Below the pieces are notes generated by a model. The model was not told where the DNA came from. It saw only the letters and a program-made list of their open reading frames with translations, and ran no database searches. Position numbers and translations under genes: made by a program. Source: a bacterium (GTDB taxonomy: Bacteria > Bacillota > Clostridia > Christensenellales > Aristaeellaceae). From it: 27,713 bases of DNA. The stretch lies in assembly GCA_004563405.1 (NCBI GenBank), contig SFTH01000033.1, positions 1 through 27,713 on the forward strand. The letters are read 5' to 3'. Of the stretch, positions 1 to 7,934 are shown one piece after another. The first letter of the stretch is position 1, and each line of letters opens with the position of its first letter.

Positions 1-1992
1 CACGACGATCTTGTATTCAATCGTCTCGCCCAGCGCATAGGTCGCACTATTTGCAGGCTTGCTGGTCGTGGTCTTGGTCACCTTCAGGCGGCTATTCACA
101 TCGTCGGTGTCGTCCTCCGTCTGGCCCTCAGCCTCAGGCGTATTTCCATTGACCGGATCTGCCTTCGCCGTCGCGGTATTCTTAACCGTTCCGTTGAGAA
201 TGTCGCCTTCCGTCACGGTGTACTCCGCGTAGACGAGTGCCGACTGGCCAACGCCCAGCTTCGCAATGACTGCTTCGCCGTTCTCGACCTTGTAGCCAGT
301 ACCGCTCTTGATCGTCGCACCGGCCAGCTCATCCTTCACAACAACGTTGTCGTAGGGTACGTTGCCCGTATTGGTCACGGTGATCGTGTATTCGATCGTC
401 TCGCCCAGCTCATACGTCTTGCTTGCGCTGGACTTCTTCACGACGGTCATGCCGACGTTCACAGCCTCAGTCGTGATCGTCGCATCGTCCTTGCCCTCCG
501 GCTTCGCCTTACTTCCATCAGGGAACTGCACTTCGTCGGCAACCGCGTTTGCCTCGTTGACGAACTTACCGGCGATGATGTCGTCCGAAGTCACCACATG
601 GCTCGTGATGCAGGACATATCGCTGCCCACCGGGAGCGACTCAACGGTTCGGGTCATGCCCGTTTGGGCGTCGGTCACCACGACGTTCGTGTAGGTGACG
701 TTGCCCGCGTTGGATACTTCGATACTGTAGAAGACCTTTTCGCCCAGCTCGTAGGCTTCCTTCGTCGTGTACGTTCCCGGCTGCTCGCCCACAACGCCCA
801 GCACGGTCTTTTTCACGTTGAGAGTGACGTTCACTTCTTCGATTGCATCCGTGGTGTCCGGCGTCGGGCTCGGGTTCGGAGTCGGCGTCGGTACGGGCGT
901 CGGCTTGGGACTTCCGCTCGGCGCAGGCGTGGGCGTAGTGCCGCCGCCAACCGCAGCGTAGTTCTCAACGGAGCCCTTCAGCACATCGCTCTCCGTCACC
1001 GTGTAGGAGGTGAGGAACTCTTTGGCCTCATCCGGCACGAGGCTGGTGATTGTCTCGCTCAGTCCCGTCAGTCTGTCTTCTACCGTCAGGTTGGTGTAGG
1101 TGACGTTGCCGGTGTTCTCAACCGTGATCTTGTACCAGATCTCGTCGTTCAGTTTGTAGAACTCCTTCTGCGTGTAGCTGTTGCCATCCTCGTTCAGCAC
1201 ACCCAGCGTGATCTTCGTCTTCTCATACTTGGCCTCCATCGGCACAGTCAGCGCCGTGTCGGTCGCCTCGAAGCTCACATCTTCATCGGAGAACGTCGCC
1301 GTCACCGTATTCACGAATTCGCCCCTGATGATATCCGCTTCAGTGATCGTGTAGGTCGCGGTGGTCGTACGGACTTCACCGGCCGGAACATTCTCGAACT
1401 CGCTCTGCTCGAGCTTAACATTCGGAATCTCCGTGAGGGTGATCGTCTTAGGCGCGTTGTAGATGTTCTTCACCGTGATGGTGAAGGTCACCACTTCGTC
1501 GATGTTGTAAGTGCGACCATAATGCGCCTTGGTCACGACCAGGCTCGGATCAGCACCAACGTCCAGAATCGTCAGCAGGCCGGGGATCACAGTGATCGCG
1601 TAGTTCCCGGTCACGTCCTCAGTGGTACCGTCGACCTTTCTGGAGATGGTCACTCCATTCACACCGTTCAGGACATCCGCGAGATACTCGCCAACAAAGG
1701 TCTTGCTGTCCGCGTTGTCCGATCCGTAGACTACGTCCAGCGTCTCGCTGTGGCCGGACACCAGGCCGGAGTCTGTGGTAGTATCAGAGACCTTGTATTC
1801 CTTGTGGTCGGTCTCGTCCTCTACGGTCTTCGGATTTGCATCGTAGGTGAAAGTCCTCGTATTGACGCTGATCTCCACCGGACGCTTGCTCACCATCAGC
1901 TTGCCGTTGGTCGTCTTCACCGCAAACTGCGCCGTCACGTCGTTCCCGTCTGCGTCCTTCACCACTGCCGTTCCGGTCACTTCAGACGTATA
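1..1992 (-). CDS. C-terminal part of giant secreted repeat protein (MBG then DUF11-like repeats), incomplete at both ends
   Basis: This stretch is open from just after the amber codon at 1993-1995 to the left window edge, so the real C-terminus is outside. It continues the frame of the 1993-2341 fragment and the domain series of the gene starting at 5653. It reads first as an MBG-type immunoglobulin-like module (VTAQFAVKTTNGKL), then as at least four repeats of the DUF11/DUF7507 type, with signatures such as YALGETIEYKI and NTGNVTYTNLTVEDRLTG. A Pro/Thr/Ser linker rich in PTPxP separates two repeats at about 860-950. Such repeats form stalks of bacterial surface or secreted proteins. There is no start codon at the beginning; the first in-frame ATG is at about 1896 and has no convincing ribosome site, so independent translation is doubtful. 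A cell-wall anchor, if any, would lie outside the window. Confidence 0.75.
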
Positions 1993-2341
1993 CTAGCCGC
2001 TTACGTTCTTCGCCGTTCCGTCATACGTATACGTCGCACTGCTCGCCACGACCTCGATCGCGTACTTGTTCGTACGCTCCGTCACCGTCAGCGTGCCCTC
2101 GGCATAGCTAATCTTGTAGTTACTAGCCTTCGTATTCGCCTTCAGCTCGTGCGCCGTGATCTTGTTGGGGCTGCTGCCTTCCAGCTTCCGGCTACCTTCT
2201 ACCGTCACGCTCTCAAGGCCCTCTTCGCCCACGAACGCTCCCTTCGTGATTGTGTAGCCGCTGTCCGTCAGTGCCGTTCCGTCATATTCCTTCGTCGCAC
2301 TGTTCGCCGTCAGCTCAATTTCTACCGCTTCAATCGTCAGC
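1993..2341 (-). pseudogene. Middle fragment of giant repeat protein between a frameshift and an in-frame amber stop
   Basis: This fragment carries MBG-type repeats (KSKLTIEAVEIELTANSA, EYDGTALTDSGYTI, TYTYDGTAKNVSG) that directly continue the domain series of the 5653 gene, but in another frame. The upstream frame ends at TGA 2330-2332 after EIKADD. The fragment ends at TAG 1993-1995, and MBG sequence (YTSEVTGTAVVKD) resumes in the same frame right after it. The first MBG unit upstream also appears to lack its usual second half, so a small deletion at about 2335-2345 is the simplest cause of the frame change. TAG is a true stop elsewhere in this window (trmO, HNH gene), so recoding is not supported. 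Either the gene is decaying or the repeat region was misassembled. Confidence 0.65.
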
Positions 2342-5300
2342 TTTGATTTCGCTAAATTCGCCGTTGGTGTAGGTGTTTGCGTCAGTGCCGTTTGCGGGGG
2401 TGTAGGAGACGGACACCTTATCATCAGTTCTGAGGCCGGTGATGGTATAGTCGTCTCCACTCGCAGTCAGCTCGCCCGTGGGAATGGCATAACCGGACTG
2501 GGCGGTTCCATTATAGGTGACCGTCTTATCGTTGACCGCAATGGTCAGCGTAACCTTCGGGGCATACTGCGCCGTGTAGGTAACATCATCCGTTACGGTT
2601 GCTGCAATTGTTTTATCCCAGCCGGTGAAGTAGTGATCATCATCGGCTATAACCTTCGGGGCCGCAGGGGTGACGACGCCATAGGGCTGATTCTGATGAA
2701 CCACCTGGCCGTCTACCTCGCCCTCCAGCGTACCATAACCGCCGTTGGCGTAGATCACCGTGAAGGTAACCAGTTTATAGTAGAGTTTCAGCACCAAGTT
2801 ACCATTGGCAGTGATGGTGCCAGCGGTAATGTTATTGCTGTTGGTTGCATCGAAGGTATAATGCTCGAAGGACTTCACATCTCCAGTATCGACGAATACG
2901 GTGGAGCCGACCTTCGCCTGTTTCGTTTCAGTCGCATCTTCCTTCTTGGTGTAGCTGCCATCCACATTCTCGAGGTAGTGTTCGATGGTATACCCTCTGT
3001 CCGCTACGGGAACATAATGGAATACAACCTCATTACTATCTGCAGTCGCAACCACGATGGGGTCGCCGACCAGCTTATAATCCGGAATCGCCTGATAGAT
3101 GACCACCTTCTGCTTCGCGGTGATGGTCTGCGTAACCGGCGTGAGCAGATCTTCGCTGCCTTCTTCGGCAGTATCGTCCACATAGCGGACCGTGAGCTGC
3201 CAGCGATCCAACGCGCGATAGATGATTACGATCTGCTGTCCGTCTTCGGTGATGACCTCATTGACGATCTGCGTAACCGCGATATAGCCGGGGATCTGCG
3301 GGATCGTGGTGGAATCCATGATAACGGACGTGCCAATTTCGGCCTCCTCGCTATCAGGATCTTTTATCGGCTGTCCATCGCTTCCCAGGATGTAGTTCAC
3401 GGTATACTCCACCGTGCCATGGGGGATCCACTTGGCGTATACTTCCTTATTGGAGGTGATGGCCGTATCCTTCTGGAAGGGGATGGTGCATCCCTTATCC
3501 ACATACCAGCCGCCGAAGGTATAATCCAAATTGCCTTCCGCATCGCGCACGGGGGCCTCAGGAAGTCCCTTTACGGCATTATACTTGACAACCGTCTCCG
3601 TGGCATGCACTCCGCTATTCGGCGCGCCATCATAATTCAGGTTGTAGGTCACCGTGTACTGCGGCGCAACCCACTTGGCGTACACCGTCAGCTTCGCCGC
3701 AGGCATGGTTGCATTGTTCCAGTCCACAGGCGTATTGCCCGCAGGATCCAGATACCAGCCCGCGAACACAAAGTCCGCCTCCACATTGGCCGGCCTGCCG
3801 ATACCGCTGGTAACCTCAGCATCCTTCAGGGGTGCTTCATACTTGAGCGTCGCGGAAGCTACGCCCGTGCAGTTGCTGAAGATCAGTTCGAAGGAGTTTC
3901 GCTTGTTGTAGACTTTTAACTTATTACTAATCTTATCTATAGTTGCCTTTGCGACAGCATCATTCCATTTATTCGTATCATCACTGTCTTTTAGATACTT
4001 ATACAGGCTGAAGCCGGGCTGGAACTTTTCCGTTAGAGTAAACGAACTAGAGCATGCCTCAAATACATCCGCTTGCTTCCATGTTCCATCCAGATTCTCA
4101 GTATATTGGTATATTTTTTTACTATTATTGCTGGAAGTTTTATAAAATTTTACTTCTGTTTTGGTTAAGTTACTGTTATACAATCCATTCAGATAAGTCC
4201 ATGATCCATTTCCTATGCCGCTATCATCTTCTGTAGACCAATAACCCTGTCCAGAGCTCGGCCAACCATCAGTGGAATAACCCGCCTGCGTCCAGGTCTG
4301 CTGATACAGGCCGGTTCTTGTGTGTTCCAACTCGCTGTATTTATTATACCAATTACTCTTGTAAAACTTGAAGGTTACCAGTTCACGGTCGAACTTCACG
4401 TTGATGACCGTGGAACCGTCAGCTGCGACCGTCTTGCTCGAAACGCCGCTCGTGTTCACATCCGAGTTTGCAGTATTCAGCTTTGCAAAGGTGCTGGCGA
4501 TGCCGGAATTCGTAGCCTTCACGTTGATGCCGGAGACAGCATTACCAACCGTGCCGGTAGCCGTATACGACGACACATACTGATAGGTCTTTTCCGCATC
4601 TTTCGCATCCTTTTTATCCGTAAGGCTCTGCAGCCAGTACACCACGGTATAGCTGGCCTGCGTATTGGGCGTCCACTGGGCAGTAACCGTCAGAGCACCG
4701 ATGGGCATGGTGGAGGTTGAATTATAAACATTGCCTTTCTCATCCTTCCAGCCCGCGAAGGTATAGCCAGTCTTGACGAGGTTATCTTCAAGGCCAAGCT
4801 TCGCGCCATAGCGACGCATGCCGCCCTCGACAACCTTGCCGCCACCATAGGTACCGCCTTCGTTATTCACGGTCAGCGCGTACAGATTGCGGTTGTAGTT
4901 GATCTCCACAACCGTGCTGCCGTTCGCCGCGATGGTTTTCTGGATGAAGGGCTGCACCGTGAAGCCTTCGTATACTTTCGGTGCGGCTTCCGTAATGGAA
5001 TTGGCATAGCCGCTCATAGTCTGACTGGCGGCAGTATTTTCAGTATATTCATTGTCATCGGCATTCTGGAGCATGTGCTTGACGACATAGTTCACCATCT
5101 TGCCGCTGTAGGTCACCTTTTCAGTGTGATCTGCACTGATTTCGGAAATGTTCAGCGCCACCTGCGCCTTATCCGGCGTGGTGTTGCCCGTTTCATCCGT
5201 GGGGGAAGTTACAGTTTCACTGACATTCGTTCCCTTTATGTATTCCTTCACCCAGCTCTGGAAGGCAGTGGAACCATCCGCATAGACATATTCAATGGTC

Positions 5301-5653
5301 ACCGTGTACTTATTCAGCGCACGATAGGTGGCCACCAGCGTGGAATCGGCAGTGATGGAGATGCTGGAAATGGGCAGCGCCTCATCCCCACCATTCACCG
5401 TCCAACCCACGAATCTCTTGCCCTCCACATCGGGCACATCCGGCTCGACGGGGGTATGGTTATTCTCGACGAGCTGGGAGACCAACGTTTCGCCCGACTC
5501 GTCCACAAAGGTAACATTCCAATACGTGCTTCCGCTCGCATTGCCGCCGTCTTCAGAAGAGACGGTTCCCGCCAGGGCGCTCATCGGCAGCGCCTGGAGC
5601 AGCATGAGCACGGAAAGCAGGATTGCCAGGAACTTCCTCGTTATGCTCGTCAT
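2330..5653 (-). CDS. Large secreted InlB/MucBP/MBG repeat protein, N-terminal part (frameshifted at its end)
   Basis: The predicted product has 1107 residues. The start at 5653 follows GGAGGAAAAAAG; an ATG 18 bases upstream contains the ribosome site itself, so it is rejected. Residues 1-29 are a signal peptide with a Lys/Arg start, a long Leu-rich core and an AxA-type end. Next come InlB-like B-repeats, recognised by FAGW or FGGW near the start and a terminal VTAQW or VYAKW (about residues 290-330, 640-690 and 715-750). MucBP-like modules follow (YTVNYILGSDGQPI, YTIEHYLENVDGSY), and the first MBG unit comes at about 1035. Proteins of this kind sit on the cell surface or are secreted and often bind host or neighbour-cell ligands; no ligand can be named here. 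The reading frame ends in the middle of the MBG series, with the remainder in another frame downstream, so the natural protein was much longer. A stretch at about 3900-4370 is clearly more AT-rich than the rest. Confidence 0.85.
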   Translation of the reverse strand: MTSITRKFLAILLSVLMLLQALPMSALAGTVSSEDGGNASGSTYWNVTFVDESGETLVSQLVENNHTPVEPDVPDVEGKRFVGWTVNGGDEALPISSISITADSTLVATYRALNKYTVTIEYVYADGSTAFQSWVKEYIKGTNVSETVTSPTDETGNTTPDKAQVALNISEISADHTEKVTYSGKMVNYVVKHMLQNADDNEYTENTAASQTMSGYANSITEAAPKVYEGFTVQPFIQKTIAANGSTVVEINYNRNLYALTVNNEGGTYGGGKVVEGGMRRYGAKLGLEDNLVKTGYTFAGWKDEKGNVYNSTSTMPIGALTVTAQWTPNTQASYTVVYWLQSLTDKKDAKDAEKTYQYVSSYTATGTVGNAVSGINVKATNSGIASTFAKLNTANSDVNTSGVSSKTVAADGSTVINVKFDRELVTFKFYKSNWYNKYSELEHTRTGLYQQTWTQAGYSTDGWPSSGQGYWSTEDDSGIGNGSWTYLNGLYNSNLTKTEVKFYKTSSNNSKKIYQYTENLDGTWKQADVFEACSSSFTLTEKFQPGFSLYKYLKDSDDTNKWNDAVAKATIDKISNKLKVYNKRNSFELIFSNCTGVASATLKYEAPLKDAEVTSGIGRPANVEADFVFAGWYLDPAGNTPVDWNNATMPAAKLTVYAKWVAPQYTVTYNLNYDGAPNSGVHATETVVKYNAVKGLPEAPVRDAEGNLDYTFGGWYVDKGCTIPFQKDTAITSNKEVYAKWIPHGTVEYTVNYILGSDGQPIKDPDSEEAEIGTSVIMDSTTIPQIPGYIAVTQIVNEVITEDGQQIVIIYRALDRWQLTVRYVDDTAEEGSEDLLTPVTQTITAKQKVVIYQAIPDYKLVGDPIVVATADSNEVVFHYVPVADRGYTIEHYLENVDGSYTKKEDATETKQAKVGSTVFVDTGDVKSFEHYTFDATNSNNITAGTITANGNLVLKLYYKLVTFTVIYANGGYGTLEGEVDGQVVHQNQPYGVVTPAAPKVIADDDHYFTGWDKTIAATVTDDVTYTAQYAPKVTLTIAVNDKTVTYNGTAQSGYAIPTGELTASGDDYTITGLRTDDKVSVSYTPANGTDANTYTNGEFSEIKADD

Positions 5654-5716
5654 CTTTTTTCCTCCTCGCATCTCAGCGAATTATCGTTTCCTCGTCCTCA
5701 ATCTTCGCTTACAGGG

Positions 5717-5745
5717 ATACGCCCGGCTGGTTCTCAGCCGGGTAT
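5717..5745 (-). terminator. Stem-loop between two secreted-protein genes, no U-tract
   Basis: CCCGGCTG and CAGCCGGG (5722-5742) form an 8-bp stem around a 5-base loop, with ATAC/GTAT able to extend it. It lies just after the stop of the SH3b protein gene and before the ribosome site of the giant protein. No T-run follows on either strand, so it is more likely an mRNA-stabilising or partial-termination hairpin than a full terminator. Confidence 0.4.
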
Positions 5746-5754
5746 GCGCAGCCC

Positions 5755-7014
5755 TCAGTTATATTCAACCACGAGCCTCCAGCTGTATGCGAGCGTTTCC
5801 ACGCTTGCTGAGAAGGAGTAGGTGTCGGCAGTTGCACCGGGAACATTTTCGTAGCCGTTCCCCTTGTCGCACTGCCACTGGAACGCCAGTTCATAGCCCT
5901 CCAGATTTTCCAGCTTGCTGGTGAGATAGACCGTTTCACCGGGGGCCATCACCGAGCGGCGGGAAGAGAAGATGGTCACCTTCGGCATGGGCGCTTCACC
6001 CTCGGGAAGCTCAGGCTCTTCAAATTCCACGCCCTGAACGCTGTCCTTATAGATGTAGCCAATCTGGCCATCCACTTCCACCTTCACCCAGTCGCCTTCG
6101 ACGCCGAGCACGATCAGTTCCGTGCCCTCCGGCAGGGTGATGATGATTTCGCTCAGGCCATTGCCCTCCAGACGAACATCCGCATCGCCAGAGGTGATGG
6201 GGGTTTCGATCGCTTCCTCAACGGGTTCCTCGACGGGTTCCTCGGCGGGTTCCTCAGCAGGTTCCTCGGCGGGTTCCTCAGCAGGCTCCTCGGTGGGTTC
6301 CTTGGCGGGTTCCTCAACGGGTTCCTCAGTGGGTTCCTCGACGGGTTCCTCGGCGGGTTCCTCAGTGGGTTCCTCAGTGGGTTCCTCAGTGGGTTCCTCG
6401 GCGGGTTCCTCAGTGGGTTCCTCGGTGGGTTCTTCGGTCGGCTCCTCGGGGAGGCTCTCCCGGAGGTAGGAGGAAGCGACGTAGCCTTCCACGCCGTCCG
6501 GCGTGAGAATGTGCGTCCACTTGCCCTCGACGCCAAGGACGGTCACCTCGTCGCCGTGCCTGAGATAGGCGACGCAGGTCGCGCCCTTGCTGGCGGCGGC
6601 ACGAACATTCAGAGAGCCGCTCTCGCTCTTGAGCACCACGACGGCCCGGCCGTTCGCGGATGCTTCCGGCTCGTCCGCCGGTTCCTCTGCGGGTTCCTCG
6701 GCAGGCTCCTCGGCGGGAGTCTCCGCGGGAGTCTCGGCAGGCCCCTCGGCGGGAGTCTCGGCAGGCCCCTCGGCGGGAGTCTCGGCAGGCTGCTCCGCCG
6801 GTTCCTCGGCGGGCTTCTCCGCAGGGACCTCGGCGGGCTTCTCCGCAGGGACCTCGGCAGGCTGCTCCGCAGGAGCCTCGGTGGGCCGCACCTTGACTGC
6901 AGGCAGCTTGAACGCCTTGGACGGGTAGTTCGCCGCCAGCGCGCCACTCATTGCGCTGAGCATGACCGTCAGCACGATCACGCACGCCAGAACCTTTCGC
7001 ATTGCTCTCTTCAT
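5755..7014 (-). CDS. Secreted Pro/Glu-rich protein with two SH3b domains and an Ig-like C-terminus
   Basis: The predicted product has 419 residues. The start at 7014 is chosen because GAGGAGGATATCATC precedes MKRAMRK; an in-frame ATG 24 bases upstream has no ribosome site. Residues 1-28 are a signal peptide ending AxA. A first low-complexity region (APAEx units, about residues 45-115) is followed by an SH3b domain (LNVRAAASKGATCVAYL, VLGVEGKWTHI). A second region of about 20 four-residue units EEPT/EEPA/EEPV follows, then a second SH3b-like domain (ELIVLGVEGDWVKVEVDG). The last 85 residues or so form an Ig-like fold (FQWQCDKGNGYENVPG, YSFSA). SH3b domains usually bind peptidoglycan, so the protein probably sits on or in the cell wall with the acidic Pro-rich parts as flexible spacers. 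No enzymatic domain is visible. It has its own promoter at 7076-7103. Confidence 0.85.
   Translation of the reverse strand: MKRAMRKVLACVIVLTVMLSAMSGALAANYPSKAFKLPAVKVRPTEAPAEQPAEVPAEKPAEVPAEKPAEEPAEQPAETPAEGPAETPAEGPAETPAETPAEEPAEEPAEEPADEPEASANGRAVVVLKSESGSLNVRAAASKGATCVAYLRHGDEVTVLGVEGKWTHILTPDGVEGYVASSYLRESLPEEPTEEPTEEPTEEPAEEPTEEPTEEPTEEPAEEPVEEPTEEPVEEPAKEPTEEPAEEPAEEPAEEPAEEPVEEPVEEAIETPITSGDADVRLEGNGLSEIIITLPEGTELIVLGVEGDWVKVEVDGQIGYIYKDSVQGVEFEEPELPEGEAPMPKVTIFSSRRSVMAPGETVYLTSKLENLEGYELAFQWQCDKGNGYENVPGATADTYSFSASVETLAYSWRLVVEYN
6211..6450 (-). repeat. 12-bp tandem repeats coding for EEPT/EEPA/EEPV units
   Basis: About 20 imperfect copies of a 12-base unit (plus-strand form GGTTCCTCRGYG) encode the four-residue Glu-Glu-Pro-Thr/Ala/Val series between the two SH3b domains. 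All units are multiples of three, so copy-number changes would alter the length of the linker without shifting the frame. Confidence 0.85.
6670..6885 (-). repeat. APAE-type low-complexity tandem repeats
   Basis: Imperfect 12- to 15-base units encode the PAEEPAE, PAETPAEG and PAEKPAEV series in the N-terminal spacer of the SH3b protein. Adjacent copies are nearly identical (for example the units around 6740-6785), as expected from slippage or unequal recombination. Confidence 0.75.
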
Positions 7015-7075
7015 GATGATATCCTCCTCGCAGTCCATCTACGCAATAATTATATATGAGGTCACATGTAATTCC

Positions 7076-7103
7076 ATTATATCACAAATGCACCGAAATT
7101 CAA
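7076..7103 (-). promoter_or_regulatory. Sigma-A type promoter of the SH3b protein gene
   Basis: On the minus strand TTGAAT (7103-7098) and TATAAT (7081-7076) are separated by 16 bases and lie about 60 bases before the start at 7014. The -35 box falls in the loop and 3' arm of the hairpin at 7086-7118. Confidence 0.6.
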
Positions 7104-7118
7104 GATTTCGGTGCATTT
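7086..7118. terminator. Perfect 14-bp hairpin between the two Pro-rich genes, overlapping a promoter
   Basis: AAATGCACCGAAAT (7086-7099) and ATTTCGGTGCATTT (7105-7118) form a 14-bp stem with a 5-base loop, 11 bases after the stop codon of the 7129-7809 gene. In the minus direction the 3' arm ends ATTT and runs into GTGATATAAT, a weak U-tract; in the plus direction TCTTCATATTTT follows. It is most likely the terminator of the minus-strand gene, while the promoter of the next gene reads through it. Confidence 0.65.
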
Positions 7119-7128
7119 TCTTCATATT

Positions 7129-7809
7129 TTATTCCGCTACAACCAGCACCGCACGGTAAGCGTACTCAGCGTTTTCTTCGGTTACAGTGAAGGAGTAGGT
7201 CTTGGAGGTTTCGCCGGAGATGGTCTTCCAGTCATCGCCGCCCTTGCTGTATTCCCAGCGGATTTCGTAATCGGCGTTGGCGTCGCGAACCTCTGCACGA
7301 AGCGTAACCTTGTCGCCCAGGAAGATGTCGCCGTCGTTGTCCAGCTTCACGGTCACCGTGCCGGTGAAGGCGAAGGGAGTGGGCTCGGCGGTGGGCTCCG
7401 CAGTGGGCTCCTCAGCGGGGGCCTCGGTGGCTTCCGCAGCGGGGGCCTCGGTGGGCTCGGTGGAAGTTTCCGCAGCGGGGGCTTCGGTGGGCTCGGTGGA
7501 AGTTTCCGCAGTGGGGGCTTCCGGGGCGGGAGCTTCCGGGGCGGGAGCTTCCGGGGCGGGCGCTTCCGGAGCAGGGGCTTCCGGGGCGGGGGCTTCCGGA
7601 GCAGGGGCTTCCGGCGCGGGCGCCGGGGTGGGCTCGGAGGCCTTTTCCTCTGCTGCCGGAGCGGGCGCCTGCTCGACGGGCGCCGGGGCTTCCACGACAA
7701 CCGGCGCCGGAGCGGGGGTCTCTTCCTCAGCGATCGCAGCCACAACAACGTTTCCAGTCAGCGCCATCATGAGAACCACAAGGCCCATCTTCTTCAGCAT
7801 TTTTTTCAT
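7129..7809 (-). CDS. Secreted Ala/Pro/Glu-rich protein with Ig-like C-terminal domain
   Basis: The predicted product has 226 residues. The start at 7809 follows AAAGGAGGACAATCCA. Residues 1-27 are a signal peptide (MKKMLKKMGLVVLMMALTG, then AxA). Residues 28-150 or so are low complexity, with APEAP repeated seven times and EAPAAETSTEPT duplicated. The last 75 residues or so form an Ig-like domain (LDNDGDIFLGDKVTL, YEIRWEYSKGGDDWKTI, YSFTVTEENAEYAYR). This domain resembles the C-terminus of the 5755-7014 protein in its W-x-Y/C-x(n)-G-x-TYSF pattern, so the two genes are probably related by partial duplication. There is no membrane anchor, sortase signal or enzymatic motif. It is probably an exported wall-associated or released protein of unknown function. 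It follows the regulator gene by 125 bases with no clear terminator between them. Confidence 0.8.
   Translation of the reverse strand: MKKMLKKMGLVVLMMALTGNVVVAAIAEEETPAPAPVVVEAPAPVEQAPAPAAEEKASEPTPAPAPEAPAPEAPAPEAPAPEAPAPEAPAPEAPAPEAPTAETSTEPTEAPAAETSTEPTEAPAAEATEAPAEEPTAEPTAEPTPFAFTGTVTVKLDNDGDIFLGDKVTLRAEVRDANADYEIRWEYSKGGDDWKTISGETSKTYSFTVTEENAEYAYRAVLVVAE
7436..7507 (-). repeat. 36-bp tandem duplication in the Pro-rich gene
   Basis: Two adjacent 36-base units (7436-7471 and 7472-7507) differ at one base and encode the duplicated TEPTEAPAAETS series. This is recent in-frame expansion. Confidence 0.8.
7517..7623 (-). repeat. 15-bp tandem repeats coding for APEAP
   Basis: Seven near-identical 15-base units (plus-strand form GCTTCCGGGGCGGGA) encode consecutive APEAP pentapeptides. 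Confidence 0.8.
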
Positions 7810-7934
7810 TGGATTGTCCTCCTTTTATGGTCGGATGAAGCATTTGCTCCCTGAATTCATCTTACATCCTTATTTTACCAACGGAGGGTTACGCGGACAG
7901 TTACATAATGAAAAAAACGCTCTCGAATTATGAT

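Noticed and set aside
1993..1995. Amber codon read as an amino acid (pyrrolysine or recoded TAG)
   Set aside because: trmO and the HNH gene end with TAG at the expected family lengths, and no recoding signal is visible; decay or assembly error is simpler.
598..2346. Long plus-strand open frame (about 580 codons) opposite the giant repeat gene
   Set aside because: Its translation is Arg/Val/His-rich without domains and it mirrors the minus-strand coding sequence with recognisable MBG/DUF11 repeats.
6211..6450. Regular short repeats that might be a CRISPR array
   Set aside because: The units are 12 bp, contiguous, without spacers, and translate to an EEPT series inside a secreted protein.
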